The notes beneath the pieces were generated by a model. That model saw only the letters and a list, made by a program, of their open reading frames with translations. It had not been told where the DNA came from and made no database searches. The translations under genes and the position numbers were made by a program. Below, piece after piece: positions 1 through 10,636 of a DNA stretch of 64,000 nucleotides; within the stretch, counting starts at the first letter, position 1; the number at the start of each line of letters is the position of its first letter. Location of the stretch: the NCBI GenBank assembly GCA_023375675.1, contig JALQBC010000034.1, positions 417,250-481,249 of the forward strand, written 5' to 3'. This stretch comes from Cytospora piceicola. Its lineage: Eukaryota > Ascomycota > Sordariomycetes > Diaporthales > Cytosporaceae.

Positions 1-369
1 TTTTCGACGAGGTGACAATGCACTTCCCGGCCACACTACTACACTACACGACACGCCAAACACGCCAAACCATCGCCCCTCCAAAACCGTCGGCTTGGGA
101 TTCTCTGACCCAGAGAATGCCGGGCCAAGTGGCCCATCCCGTCACAAGCCCATCGTCCCAATCAATTCTAATCCACCAAACTCAAAATTCCCAGCACTGC
201 AACACTCCAACATTCTGACCCTCACCATCACACTGCTATTCCATAACCTCCCGTCGACATGATCCATCGTCCTCTTTATCAACCCTGCATATCAAACGTC
301 CTGCACTTTGTCCATCATTAATCAGGGATCACCCATTAGCTAACAAACCTGCCCTTTGCCCTTTTACAG
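1..369. other. Sequence 5' of the first visible INO80 exon
   Basis: No coding exon can be assigned with confidence. The stretch is CA-rich and pyrimidine-rich like a fungal leader or intron. A branch-point-like GCTAAC (338-343) and a TTTTACAG acceptor ending at 369 indicate that an intron closes here. The only donor-like GT in reach is GTGACA at about 12, so bases 12-369 could be one large 5' intron of INO80. That is inference. Confidence 0.4.
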
Positions 370-3300
370 CCTCTCGATCCTTTGACCAGGGACTACGACT
401 ATCCCTCACAGCCTCCCGTCGACCACTCTCCTTATTACAACGGCGCTTACACATCCCCAGTTGCCGCGAACTTCCCACCGCGAAGTCCCATCTCACATCC
501 CCATCCTGCCGCCGGTTCCATCAGCCCGTCCAGTGGGCCTCACACGATGGCTTCGCCTAGCGTGCGGCAGTCTATCGCATCTGCCGCCACTGCTTCTAAC
601 AGTACCCCGGCTCCGCAACATTCGCCATCTGGTGCATCCGTCCTGAAGGCACCTGCACCTGCTCCTCCCGCGAGTGTAAGTTTCACAGGCTTTCCCTCCT
701 GTCCTCTTATACCCTGCTAATGACTATTACCGGATCCAGACACCCAGCCGCAATGTCATGTCCTTCTCCAACATCCTTTCGAGCGCCGAGCCCGACCTCC
801 AACCAAGGGACCCATCGCCTGTCAGAACTATCGTTGAGCCTGCTGTGAAGGAAGAGAAGATGGACACCGAGCCCGAAAAGGTCGAGCGCAAGAAGCCTGC
901 CAGGCGGCCCAAGCAGCCCCGAGTTTCCGACATCAAGAACTCCGAATCCACGCCCAAGGGGAATTCCAGGCGGGCTTCAGCTCACAAGGACAAGGACTCG
1001 CTTGCCGTGGCACGCGTCCCTGCAAAGCGCACCGCCAATGGTCAGCCCAAGCAGGGAGGCTTCTCGGCTAGCAAAGAGAAGAAGATCAAGGAGTTGATGG
1101 ACCAGATGGATGTGGACACTACCGGGGCTGAGGATTTCGACGAGGACGAAGAGCTCTTGGCGTGGCGTCAGCGCTCACAGCGGCGACAACGTGCGATGGA
1201 GGGCCGGGAAAACAAGTATCACTCCTGGCGCAGGGCCAACCTTACCAGGGGCACGACCCGGCATCTGGTCACGCACACCGACCTGGGCAAGCGCCGATTC
1301 GATGATATGTATTATGATGACGCGTTGCAGGAGGTCCGCGAGCAGGAGGTACAGGCCGAGAAGGAGCGGAAGAAAGACATGCAGCGCAAGCGTCGGCGGG
1401 AGAAGTCCATGGCCGTTACTATCGAGCAGAAGGAAGCCGCCCTCGCAAAAGCGCAAGCTGCCGAGCTGGCCGGGGACGAAGCGGAGCGGATCAAACACCT
1501 CCGCGAAGCTGAACGTGCTAACAAGAAGGCTCAGCAGACCCAGCTCATCCTGCAGAAGGGCATCAAGGGACCTGCCCGCAACTTTCCTCCTGTCGAGGTC
1601 AACCTCGAGGGTGGGATCATGTCGACGTTCCAGGCCAGCGAGGTTGAGCCAAGTGGTAAGGCCAAGGCGAAGGGCCGAAGTGGACCTCGCCCTAAGAAGT
1701 CCAAGGAGCAGAAGCAGGCTGAAAAGGACAATGCTTTGGCTGCTCAGGCCGCCTTGGATGCTGGGGAGGAGCTGCCAAGCAAGGAGGAGACAAACAAGAT
1801 CCGCATCAAGCTCAAGAAGGACAAAACCACAAGAGAGGACTCTGTCAAGGATCTGGACGCCGTCGAGGCGCCCACGCCTAAGGAGAAGGAGAAGGTCGTC
1901 GAGGAGCCGAAGGATCCCCTCGAGAACAAGTTCCAGTCCAAGGGCTTCAACCAGATCTACGACCAGATCTGGCGAGACCTCGCTCGGAAGGATGTCAACA
2001 AGGTCTACAGGATCGCTAGTGACTCGTATCAGACCAAGTCATCCAACCTTAAGAAGACGGCGATTCTTGCGTCCAAGGAAGCCAAGAGGTGGCAGCAACG
2101 CACCAACAAGGGCACCAAGGACCTTCAGGCCCGAGCCAAGCGTGTCATGCGTGACATGATGAGCTTTTGGAAGCGCAACGAGCGTGAGGAACGTGACCTC
2201 CGCAAGGCCGCCGAGAAACAGGAGCTCGAGAATGCCCGCAAGCAAGAAGCCGACCGTGAAGCTGCCCGGCAGAAGCGGAAGCTCAACTTCCTCATCTCCC
2301 AGACGGAGCTGTACTCCCACTTTATCGGCAAGAAGATCAAGACAAACGAGGTCGAGCGCAGCACCGACAACCCTGATCTCGCGACCGAGGAAGCGGCTCC
2401 AGACCCGAATTCCATGGATGTCGATGAAGGTGGCGCCGGCGGCCACTCGCAATCGGGCAAGGTCACCAAATTCGACAACCTCACTTTCGAGGAAGAGGAT
2501 GAAGAGAAGCTCAAGGCGATTGCCAGGGCGAACGCACAGCACGCTCTGGCAGAGGCACAGCAGAAGGCAAGGGACTTCAACAAGGAGGCCGAGCTCGACG
2601 AGGAGGGCGAGATGAACTTCCAGAACCCTACCGGTATGGGCGAGGTCGAGATCGAACAGCCCAAGCTGCTCAATGCCCAGCTCAAGGAGTACCAGCTCAA
2701 GGGTCTCAATTGGCTGGCAAACCTGTACGACCAAGGTATCAACGGCATTCTGGCCGACGAAATGGGTCTCGGCAAGACTGTGCAGTCCATCTCTGTGATG
2801 GCCTATCTTGCAGAGAAGTACGACATCTGGGGACCATTCCTCGTGGTTGCTCCCGCTTCCACTCTTCACAACTGGGAGCAGGAGATTCGTAGATTCTTGC
2901 CCGACTTCAAGATTCTTCCCTACTGGGGCACCGCAGCAGATCGAAAGACGCTCCGGAAGTTCTGGGACCGCAAGCACAACACATACAAGAGGGATGCCAG
3001 CTTCCATGTCATGGTCACATCTTACCAGCTCGTCGTCTCGGATGTCAGCTACTTCCAGAAGATGAGGTGGCAGTACATGATCCTGGACGAGGCACAGGCC
3101 ATCAAGAGCTCTCAGAGTTCCCGGTGGAAGTGCTTGCTTGGCTTCCACTGCCGAAACCGTCTGTTGTTGACCGGCACGCCTATCCAGAACAACATGCAAG
3201 AACTCTGGGCTCTCCTGCACTTCATCATGCCCTCGCTTTTCGACTCACATGACGAGTTCAGCGAGTGGTTCTCCAAGGACATCGAGTCACACGCGCAGAG

Positions 3301-5329
3301 CAACACGAAGCTCAACGAAGACCAGCTCAAGCGTCTGCACATGATCCTGAAGCCCTTCATGCTACGTCGTGTCAAGAAGCATGTTCAGAAGGAACTTGGT
3401 GACAAGATCGAGCTGGATGTGTTCTGCGACCTCACATACCGCCAGCGCGCTTACTACAGCAACCTGCGGAACCAGATCAGCATTATGGACCTCATCGAGA
3501 AGGCAACAACTGGGGACGACAGCGACTCCGGCACGCTCATGAACCTTGTCATGCAGTTCCGAAAGGTCTGCAATCATCCTGATCTCTTCGAGCGGGCCGC
3601 CACCACATCGCCATTCTTCAGCGGGTACTTTGCCGAGACGGCTTCCTTTGTGCGTGAGGGCAACAACGTTCCTGTTGCGTACTCGACACGGAGCTTGATC
3701 GATTACGAGCTGCCGAAGCTCGTCTGGCAGGAGGGTGGCCGGCTGTACAAGGCCGGCAAGGACAACGAGAAGGCCGGGTTCCGCAACAAGTACTTGAACA
3801 ACCTGTTGAACATCTGGACGCCGGACAACGTTCGTGAGAGCCTCAGCGATACCGAAAACTTCTCGTGGCTCCGATTTGCCGACACTAGTCCCCAGGAAGT
3901 ATACAAGGCTAGTCACCAGGATGTGTTTACCCGCGCCGTCGAGCTGGCAGAGCGACAGGATCGTCTTGGTCACATGAATGTCGCCTACGATGAGCCCGAG
4001 GACCAGAACTACACCCCTGCGCATGCCTTGTTCGAGATCAGGCGTCGCAACGACCGCAAGCCCTTGGTAGACATCACCGAGAAGGGCATCTTGAACAGCC
4101 TCATGAACGTGGCGAGTATGTCCTACGACGACTCCGGATTTGGCCGTCTCGAACAAGCCGGCCGGCCTAACACATCGGCACCACCCATCGATGTCATCTG
4201 CAACAGCCGCAGTGCCAACATTGAGCGGGAAGACACCTTGTTTAATGTTCCCATGCGCAGGGCACTGTACGAGCCAACCCCTGGGGAGCACAAGGCCTTC
4301 ATCACCGAGAAGGTTCCTCTTGAGAGGATCCCCGTGGCTGGGCTTTTGCCGCCTCCCGACAATGAGAAGAAGCGGTTCACAAATATTGTCGTCCCGTCAA
4401 TGCGCCGGTTCGTCACGGACTCGGGCAAGCTGGCCAAGCTGGACGAGCTGCTCTTCAAGCTCAAGGAAGGGGGCCACCGTGTGCTGCTCTACTTCCAGAT
4501 GACGCGCATGATCGACCTGATGGAGGAGTACCTGACCTACCGGAACTACAAGTTCTGCCGGCTGGACGGGTCCACCAAGCTCGAGGACAGACGTGACACG
4601 GTGCACGATTTCCAGACCCGACCAGAGATCTTCATCTTCCTCCTGTCCACCCGTGCAGGTGGCCTCGGTATCAACCTCACCACGGCCGACACGGTCATCT
4701 TCTACGACTCGGACTGGAACCCTACCATCGACTCGCAGGCCATGGACCGAGCCCATCGTCTGGGACAGACCAAACAGGTCACGGTCTACCGTCTCATCAC
4801 GCGCGGTACGATCGAGGAGCGCATCCGCAAGCGTGCCCTTCAGAAGGAAGAGGTGCAGCGTGTGGTCATCCAGGGTGGCGGTGCCGGTGCTGGTGTCGAC
4901 TTCTCGGGTCGTAGGGCGACTGAGAACCGCAACAAGGACATCGCCATGTGGCTGGCTGACGATGACGATGCGGTGGAGAAGATGATCGAGCAGCGCGAGC
5001 AGCAGCTGATTGCTAGCGGTGAGCTCGAGAAGAAGAAGAAGGGTAGCAGGAAGAAGAAGAACGAGGCTGTCTCCCTGGATGACATGTATCATGAAGGTAA
5101 GAATCCCATCATCCCAAACCCTGATGGGCGGACAGACTGTTGGTGGATGACTGATGTGCTAACCACGCTCTCGATGATAGGTGAGGGACACTTCGACGAT
5201 AACAAGCAATCCGGAACAGCAACTCCCCTCGAGGAAGCTCCGGCGGGCAGCAAGAAGAAGGGTAAAACCAGTAAGAAAGCCAAGACCACCAAACAGCGCC
5301 TTGCTATTGCCGATGGTATGGTTGATTAG
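370..5329 (+). CDS. INO80: INO80 chromatin-remodelling ATPase (5' end incomplete)
   Basis: Swi2/Snf2 ATPase that is the catalytic subunit of the nuclear INO80 complex, which slides nucleosomes and exchanges H2A.Z. Visible exons are 370-675, 740-5096 and 5181-5329, giving 1603 residues. The first exon has no in-frame ATG before 547, so the true start lies upstream, probably outside the window. Order: Pro/Ser-rich disordered N-terminus; charged coiled-coil stretches; DBINO region from about nt 1920 ([16 protein letters not shown]); ATPase lobe 1 with DEMGLGKT at 2756-2779 and DEAQ at 3086-3097; the large INO80-type insertion; lobe 2 with the [11 protein letters not shown] and [11 protein letters not shown] motifs near 4650-4780; basic Lys-rich tail. 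The 64-bp first intron has a GCTAATGAC branch site. The 84-bp last intron is a multiple of three with no stop, so an unspliced reading looks open. DBINO plus the split ATPase separates it from Swr1 and Snf2. Confidence 0.95.
5097..5180 (+). other. In-frame 84-nt intron in INO80
   Basis: GTAAGA donor at 5097, branch-like GTGCTAACC at about 5156-5164 and a GATAG acceptor ending at 5180. The length is 28 codons without a stop, so naive ORF calling reads through it. Splicing joins DDMYHE to GEGHFDDN, a junction that reads naturally. Retention would insert 28 residues rich in Pro, Asn and Trp that do not resemble the Lys-rich flanks. Confidence 0.8.
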
Positions 5330-5770
5330 ACGGGCCTCTTTTTGCGTGTTGGGAGCCACAGTGGATTACATAGACGCATGGTAATGATCCGGAATGAGGG
5401 ATTCAGTTCTGTTGAATTTTCTATTTACGGTGTTTTGTTTTGGTACAAGGGGGAGATGGAAATGGACTTTGGCCGTGACAGGCACATGCACGCGCGCGAT
5501 GTATTTTGTCTTCTTGTTGTTCTGTTATTTTTCTGCACGGGGAGGGCCAACGGCACGACTGCCCTCAGCAAAAAGAAGAGAGATGTTGGGTTTCGCATTT
5601 ACAGCAGTCCTGTGGCTGTGGTCTGATGACCTGAAGGAACTGCGGAGCCGGTCGTTTCGTATCTAGCTATGCGAGGCACTGGCAGACGGAGAGGGCCTTC
5701 AAGGAGGGGGGACTTCTAGACTGGGAGTGTCTTCGTAAGGGAAAGGTACAATAAAGAGGAGCCGGTTCAG

Positions 5771-5807
<37 letters not shown>

Positions 5808-6209
5808 GCTGTGAGATGTATCGATAGAATGATAGACAGACGGCGTGAAAGGAAAAGCACGGGCGTTTTGTTCTATAACACTACTCGCAGAAATTCGTGG
5901 ACAAGTGAAGTATGGATGGAGCTCTCAGCTGATGGAGGGGAGGATGAGTGAGCGAGTGAGGTGTCAGCCAGCCCTGTGGATTATCGTCAATGGAAGCCAT
6001 CTCGAGGCTAACCATTTCCATACATCTCGTCCGCGTAGGCACTGGTAGGTAAGCCCTAGCTTCCCGAGTGCGAGTGCGAGCTGAAGGATCCTGGATGGAG
6101 GCTGATTGTATATGACATACGGATCTTTACTACCCCAAGATAACGTAGAAAGGAGGAAGTCTGCCACGAAGTCGAACCACACAGTCACATACACACAGAA
6201 CAACACAAC
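5330..6209. other. Intergenic: INO80 3' region and upstream of the DUF1772 gene
   Basis: No gene is supportable. It holds the INO80 3' UTR, a CA microsatellite (5773-5804), and the leader of the next gene, which is rich in CACA and ACAAC just before its ATG. Confidence 0.6.
5773..5804. repeat. (CA)16 microsatellite
   Basis: Perfect CA dinucleotide run of 32 bp in the intergenic spacer. Confidence 0.95.
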
Positions 6210-6767
6210 ATGGCAGACACCACGATGACCCTCCGCAACACGGCCACGCTAGTTGGCATCACGTCGGCCTTTACGGTGTCGGGGTTCAACCTCGCCTCGT
6301 CACACCTCTTCGTGCCGCTCATGTACAAGCTCCCGGCCAGCACGTCGGCGAGGATGTTCGACGGGCTGTACCACGACGGCATGAAGGCCGTCGTGCCCCT
6401 GGCGGCCGTGGCCATCGCCTCCTTCTCCTTCTCGGCGTACAGCAGCGACGGTGGCGGCGGCGGCGGCGGCACCAAGCCGCCCTCGCTCTTCCTCCTCGGC
6501 AGTGTCGTGCCTATGCTGCGGCGGAGGGCCGCCTTCGCGGCCGCCGCAGGGGCGGTGGTGGCGATGCTGGCGTGGACGAGGGTGGTCATGATGCCTGTGA
6601 ACGAGAGGCTCCTCGGCGTCTCGAGGGGGGCCGGGGCCCGGGCCGGGGCCAAGGCCACCCCGGAGGAGGAGGTGGAGGGCCTGTTGAGGCGGTGGAGGTG
6701 GATGAACTACGTTAGAGGGTTCGGGGCCCTGGTGGCTGGGCTGATCGCCTTGGGTGCGACTTTGTAA
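6210..6767 (+). CDS. DUF1772 (anthrone oxygenase-like) membrane protein
   Basis: Intronless ORF of 185 residues with about four hydrophobic segments (roughly 12-35, 60-80, 108-130, 165-185). Between segments 3 and 4 lie MMPVNERLL and a Trp-Arg-Trp-Met-Asn-Tyr stretch, matching the P-x-N-x-x-L and W-x-x-x-N/H pattern of DUF1772 proteins. Some fungal DUF1772 members sit in polyketide clusters and act as anthrone oxygenases or decarboxylases; many others are of unknown function. No polyketide synthase or tailoring gene is nearby, so a secondary-metabolite role is not supported. A poly-Gly run (about residues 80-87) and Ala/Arg/Gly tracts make the gene very GC-rich. The ATG follows an ACAACACAAC leader. 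Confidence 0.75.
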   Translation: MADTTMTLRNTATLVGITSAFTVSGFNLASSHLFVPLMYKLPASTSARMFDGLYHDGMKAVVPLAAVAIASFSFSAYSSDGGGGGGGTKPPSLFLLGSVVPMLRRRAAFAAAAGAVVAMLAWTRVVMMPVNERLLGVSRGAGARAGAKATPEEEVEGLLRRWRWMNYVRGFGALVAGLIALGATL

Positions 6768-7504
6768 GGATTATGAATGTGGTTAGATGGAACACGATGG
6801 ATCGTTTGTGTGGATAAACGCTTCTGAATTATGGGAGGGTCTGGAAAAATATGTAAATCCGTTTTCCCGAAACACGAATGTGCTTTGACTGTGCTGATAT
6901 GCCCGCTGAAATACCTGCTAGTATGCCTGCTATGGGAGATATGTCTATCTGCCCGGGTATATGCAGACAAGTAGCATTCTTGTGATTCGTTCGTCCTTCC
7001 CACCACACCTGAGATTCGTCACTGTCGCCGCCGCCAAGTAGCTACCGATTTCCGTGAAGGTCTGCGTGTTTGTGGCGCTCGACAATCACTCTCCTTGAAA
7101 GAAAAACGGAAACGACCCCGGAAGATCTGCCTTGTTCGTGACAGGAACCAGTCAGCCAGTCCGTCAGCACACCTGAACTGGCGTGTTGCAGGATGTGTGG
7201 GCCATCGTCATACAATCAACCCCCGCCTTGTCATCGGATACGGCAGGTGCAGTGGAAAGTGTCGAGTGAGGCTGGCCAGATGGCCTCGGGCCAGAGGGGG
7301 CTTGTTTCGGGGCCTGGACAAGCTTGGCCGGTATGGTATGGCTTGTGTCCGATAAAGAGACTGAGGGAGGGGGAGGGGGAGATGTCGCTCCAGCGTCACG
7401 TCCAGATGTGCCTGGGCCCTCGGTCCTCCTCGATCCTCCTCCTTGTTCCTATTTCCACGATGATATTGTCCCCGGTGGTTTTAGGCACTCCGCCCTTGGG
7501 TAAC
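6768..7504. other. Intergenic, no gene seen
   Basis: Convergent 3' regions of the DUF1772 and ALB1 genes. Open frames here are short and lack recognisable domains. Confidence 0.6.
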
Positions 7505-7965
7505 TCAAGAGAGCTCCATCTTCTCCATGGCGTCGGTGGTATCGGTCCTGTCGGTCTTGAGCTGCTTCTTCGAAGCCTTGGCCTCGGCATCTGTGCCCGG
7601 AATGAAATGTCAATACTCTGTAAACATCTCCTACATCTTCGAACTGTTCAATCGGGTATGTAGATAAAAGTCAAAGACGTACCCTTCGTGTCGACCTCCT
7701 TCTGCTTCTCCTCGGCCTCGCGCTTCCTCCTCAGGGCGTGGGCGATCTGCTTCTCGACCTTCCTCTGCTTCTTCTTGCTCAGCGCGGCGTTGGGCCCGCT
7801 CGTGGGCAGGATGCCGGTCCTCGCGCCACGCCTGGTGTCGGCCTGGGCCTCGAGGTCGGGCAGCCTGGCGGCCCTGACGTGCTTGAGGCCCAGCTTGCGC
7901 GACTTGGAGGCGCGGGCCCTCATGCGGTTCTGGGAGGTGACGTTGGGGTTCTTGACTGAGACCAT
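7505..7965 (-). CDS. ALB1: Alb1-type ribosome biogenesis protein
   Basis: Two exons on the minus strand, 7965-7683 and 7590-7505, joined across a 92-bp intron (GTACGT donor, CACAG acceptor), give 122 residues. The start is the ATG at 7963-7965 reading MVSVKNPN; the longer upstream frame is leader. Small, very basic and coiled: a KNPN start, an Arg-rich N-terminal third, then SGPNAALSKKKQRKVEKQ, which resembles the conserved LSKKKARKLEK core of fungal Alb1. In yeast Alb1 works with Arx1 on pre-60S particles during nuclear export; the role here is inferred from family. The C-terminus is acidic/amphipathic and ends MEKMELS. The family match rests on a short motif. Confidence 0.7.
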
Positions 7966-8799
7966 CTTGGGCGGTTTGGTGGATGTGTTGTTTGTTTGTT
8001 TGTTTGTTTGTTTTGGTTCTGGGGGTGGGTTGGTTGAGGTGGTGGAGGGGGTGAGAGAATTGAATATGGGGTTGAAGGGACGAGGAGGAAAGAAGAGAAT
8101 ATCAATTGAGAAATCCATCCATCCGTTTGGTCCAGACTGGTTCGATTGTCCGCGGAAACTTTTTAGTGGGGCGGAACGATAAGCCATCAAGTCTCCCCTT
8201 ATCAGCTGCTCCAAGTCTTGTACACTAGTACTTGTATCAAGTACCTCGATACGTACCAACGTACATGCCTACTTCGTACGTACTCCTCCCATCTTCTCCT
8301 CGTCGCTCTACGCATTCAACCAAAGTATACAAGGCACTACTTGAGAAAGTATATGAGTACTCAATTACTCAGTCACCTTTGAAGAAGGGGACAACTGGTA
8401 TAGTATATATATATATGTTCATTTATAAGTACCGGCTTGGGGAGCGAGGGCAAGGTCATGTCGAATAAATAGGTCGAGATTCATACCCATTCCTTGTCTA
8501 AGAGGACTGAGACAGTTCGCCATCCCCGTGAACAGAGACATATTTCCCCTCCCCTCTCCTCTAGAAAATCACAAGACCTACTCAGATATAGAGAGCCGTG
8601 CCAATTTACCCCTGAACGCCCACCATGACGCTGTTAAGCAAACACCACCTTCATCGCCTCGCCTCAACCCTCACTCACCATCCCCCTCCACTTCCCCCCT
8701 CCCCTCCCTTCTGAATCATCTAAATAGTCCCTGCTATTCGTGGGTGGTACGTACTATTGCACAGGTGCCCGTTTAATATTTCCAGACCGTCTGCGGTTC
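7966..8799. other. ALB1 upstream region and YTP1 3' region
   Basis: Contains a (TTTG)n tract at about 7988-8014 in the ALB1 leader (read as CAAA on the transcript), an AT-rich segment with TATATATATA near 8404-8416, and a C-rich tract near 8670-8710. No gene is supportable. Confidence 0.55.
7988..8014. repeat. (TTTG)n microsatellite
   Basis: About six tetranucleotide copies directly upstream of the ALB1 start codon, in its likely 5' UTR. Confidence 0.85.
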
Positions 8800-10636
8800 T
8801 TACGCTACCCGATCGTTGTTCCTTCCCACCGTGCTCGGGCTCGACAGGCCCTCGTTCTCGCCCTCGTCCTTGTCACCACCCTCTTCCTTCAGCAGATTGC
8901 GCCTCTGCGCCTGCTCCTCGTCCTCCTCATCACTCATCATGTCGTCCAGCTCGAACTCCTCGGCATCACGCAGCTGGCGCTCGTCAGTGGTCGAGCCCAC
9001 AGCCCGTCCGTTGCCTCCCTGCGCATGGCCCTTGGCGCCCTTCGTGAAGCCAGTCTGGTTGACGCTGCGGTCATACACGCCGACAAGCACGTTGGTGAAG
9101 AGGAAGAGGAGGAACGCGAGACTGTAGATAATGAGGACGTAGGCCACGTGGTCGATCCCAGAAGCGTCGATGAGGAGCATTTGTTCCTCGGTGGCGGATA
9201 AAAAGAGGAACCCGGAGGCGTACAGAAGCTAGTAGTTTGGACCATGTTAGCCATCACGCCGGACGGGTGGGCCGCGGGAGCTGGGGGCTGGGGGGAACAG
9301 GGTCTGGGTTGGCTTACGAATGGAGGGATGTACTGGAAGCTGTGCGTCTCGTAGCCGTCCTCCGATATGCCCACCTTGTCATGGAGCACAAACGAGACCT
9401 CGATGATGCGGGTGAACCCGGCACCCATCAGAGTGTAGCCGAAAGCCTTGTGGGTCATGGCACTGATCATCAGCTCCTGGGGGTGGGCAGACATGGCCCA
9501 GCCGGTAATAGCAATGACGAAGCCAGGAATGAAGTTCCTCTTGGGGTTGCCGTGCCTGTCGCGGCTGAGCCAGACACCAGCCAGGCCGGCGCACCACCAG
9601 ACTACTCCCATGGTGGTGTGCTGCCAGTCGTTCTTCACCCAGGCGGTGCCCCACCTGTGCTCGGTGAAGGTGTTGACGCAGCCCCATGCGGCGATGACGA
9701 CGCTGTCGAAGAACTCCTGCGAGCGGCCCATCCGCCTCATCCAGAGCTGACCGACCAGCATGGTGATGGTCATGAGGATGCCGTAGGCAATGAAGGCACT
9801 GCCCATGATGAAGTGGGCCGCGCACTGGCCCAGGTGGTCGCCCTGACAGAAGCCCAGGGCGGTTATGCCTCCAAACAGCATCTGTGCCCAGCAGACGATA
9901 GGGAAGGCCTTGCCGTTGATACTATGGATGGTGCTGATGACAGGCCGTATGCGCTTGTTGATGCCCCTTTCCAGGTGCAACCTGAGGTAGACGCCGAGGA
10001 TGAGCTGGACAAACAACTGGAGGTAGAGATATTTGGCAAACTTGGCGTGGACGTTGTCGTGGCGGAACTCCCTACCGCGGTGCTTGTGGCCAAGTACGAA
10101 GCCGACGAGGGCGAGGACTGTAGCTAGGACCTGTACAGGGACGTGCCATCGGCTCTTGGTTATCTGTTGGACAGGTAGCTGTCAGTCTTCTCCGTTGTCG
10201 TTGGAAATGCTCCGAAGCATCCGGAAAGGGACTGGGGCTACTCACGCCTAGCACCATGCCGATGGGGTACAAGACGCCAAAGGCCATCATGCTGATGAAG
10301 ATATGCACCCATAATATCGAGTCCTGTATAGTCCACGGCCTTGTCAGCAAGCTGTAACATGTCGGAATGGCCCGAGCAATCCTTCTCGTCCTCTTCCCCC
10401 TCCTCCTCCTGCCCAGACAGGCGAGTTCCACATAAACGTACAAGAGGTTCTGGTGATACCGCCGCGTCATCGGGAATATGCTCGGCGGCGTGTTCGTGTG
10501 CCATGGCCATCGGTACGAGCAATGCAGCGAAAGCAAAGTACAGGGCGGTTGTTGATGTCGCCGTGGGTAAGCGCAGAGATCGAGCGAGACATGACAAGGC
10601 AGAGGCGCCAGCGGGCGCTGGCGAAGTGGAAGGCAT
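8800..10636 (-). CDS. YTP1: Ytp1-family multispanning membrane protein
   Basis: Four exons on the minus strand: 10636-10442, 10323-10246, 10163-9318 and 9228-8800. Introns are 118, 82 and 89 bp with GTACGT, GTGAGT and GTAAGC donors. The frame closes to 515 residues. The N-terminus looks like a signal peptide ending LLVPMAMA, followed by a His/Glu-rich HEHAAEH, as in fungal Ytp1 proteins. The central part has about ten membrane segments with conserved pieces such as WVHIFISMM, HKHRGREF, SINGKAFP and HRWGTAW. The cytosolic tail is acidic (DDMMSDEEDEEQ). Yeast Ytp1 is poorly characterised, with weak similarity to respiratory-chain proteins, so no reaction can be assigned. The start was chosen at the first ATG giving a signal peptide; the open frame upstream starts only with TTG. 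Confidence 0.87.

Noticed and set aside
2039..4291. Long minus-strand open frames (393 and 309 residues) opposite INO80
   Set aside because: Antisense shadows produced by the codon bias of INO80; no domain in them.
6210..6767. Secondary-metabolite cluster suggested by an anthrone-oxygenase-like gene
   Set aside because: No polyketide synthase, regulator or tailoring enzyme in the neighbourhood.
9237..10127. 296-residue plus-strand frame opposite YTP1
   Set aside because: Antisense to conserved Ytp1 membrane segments.
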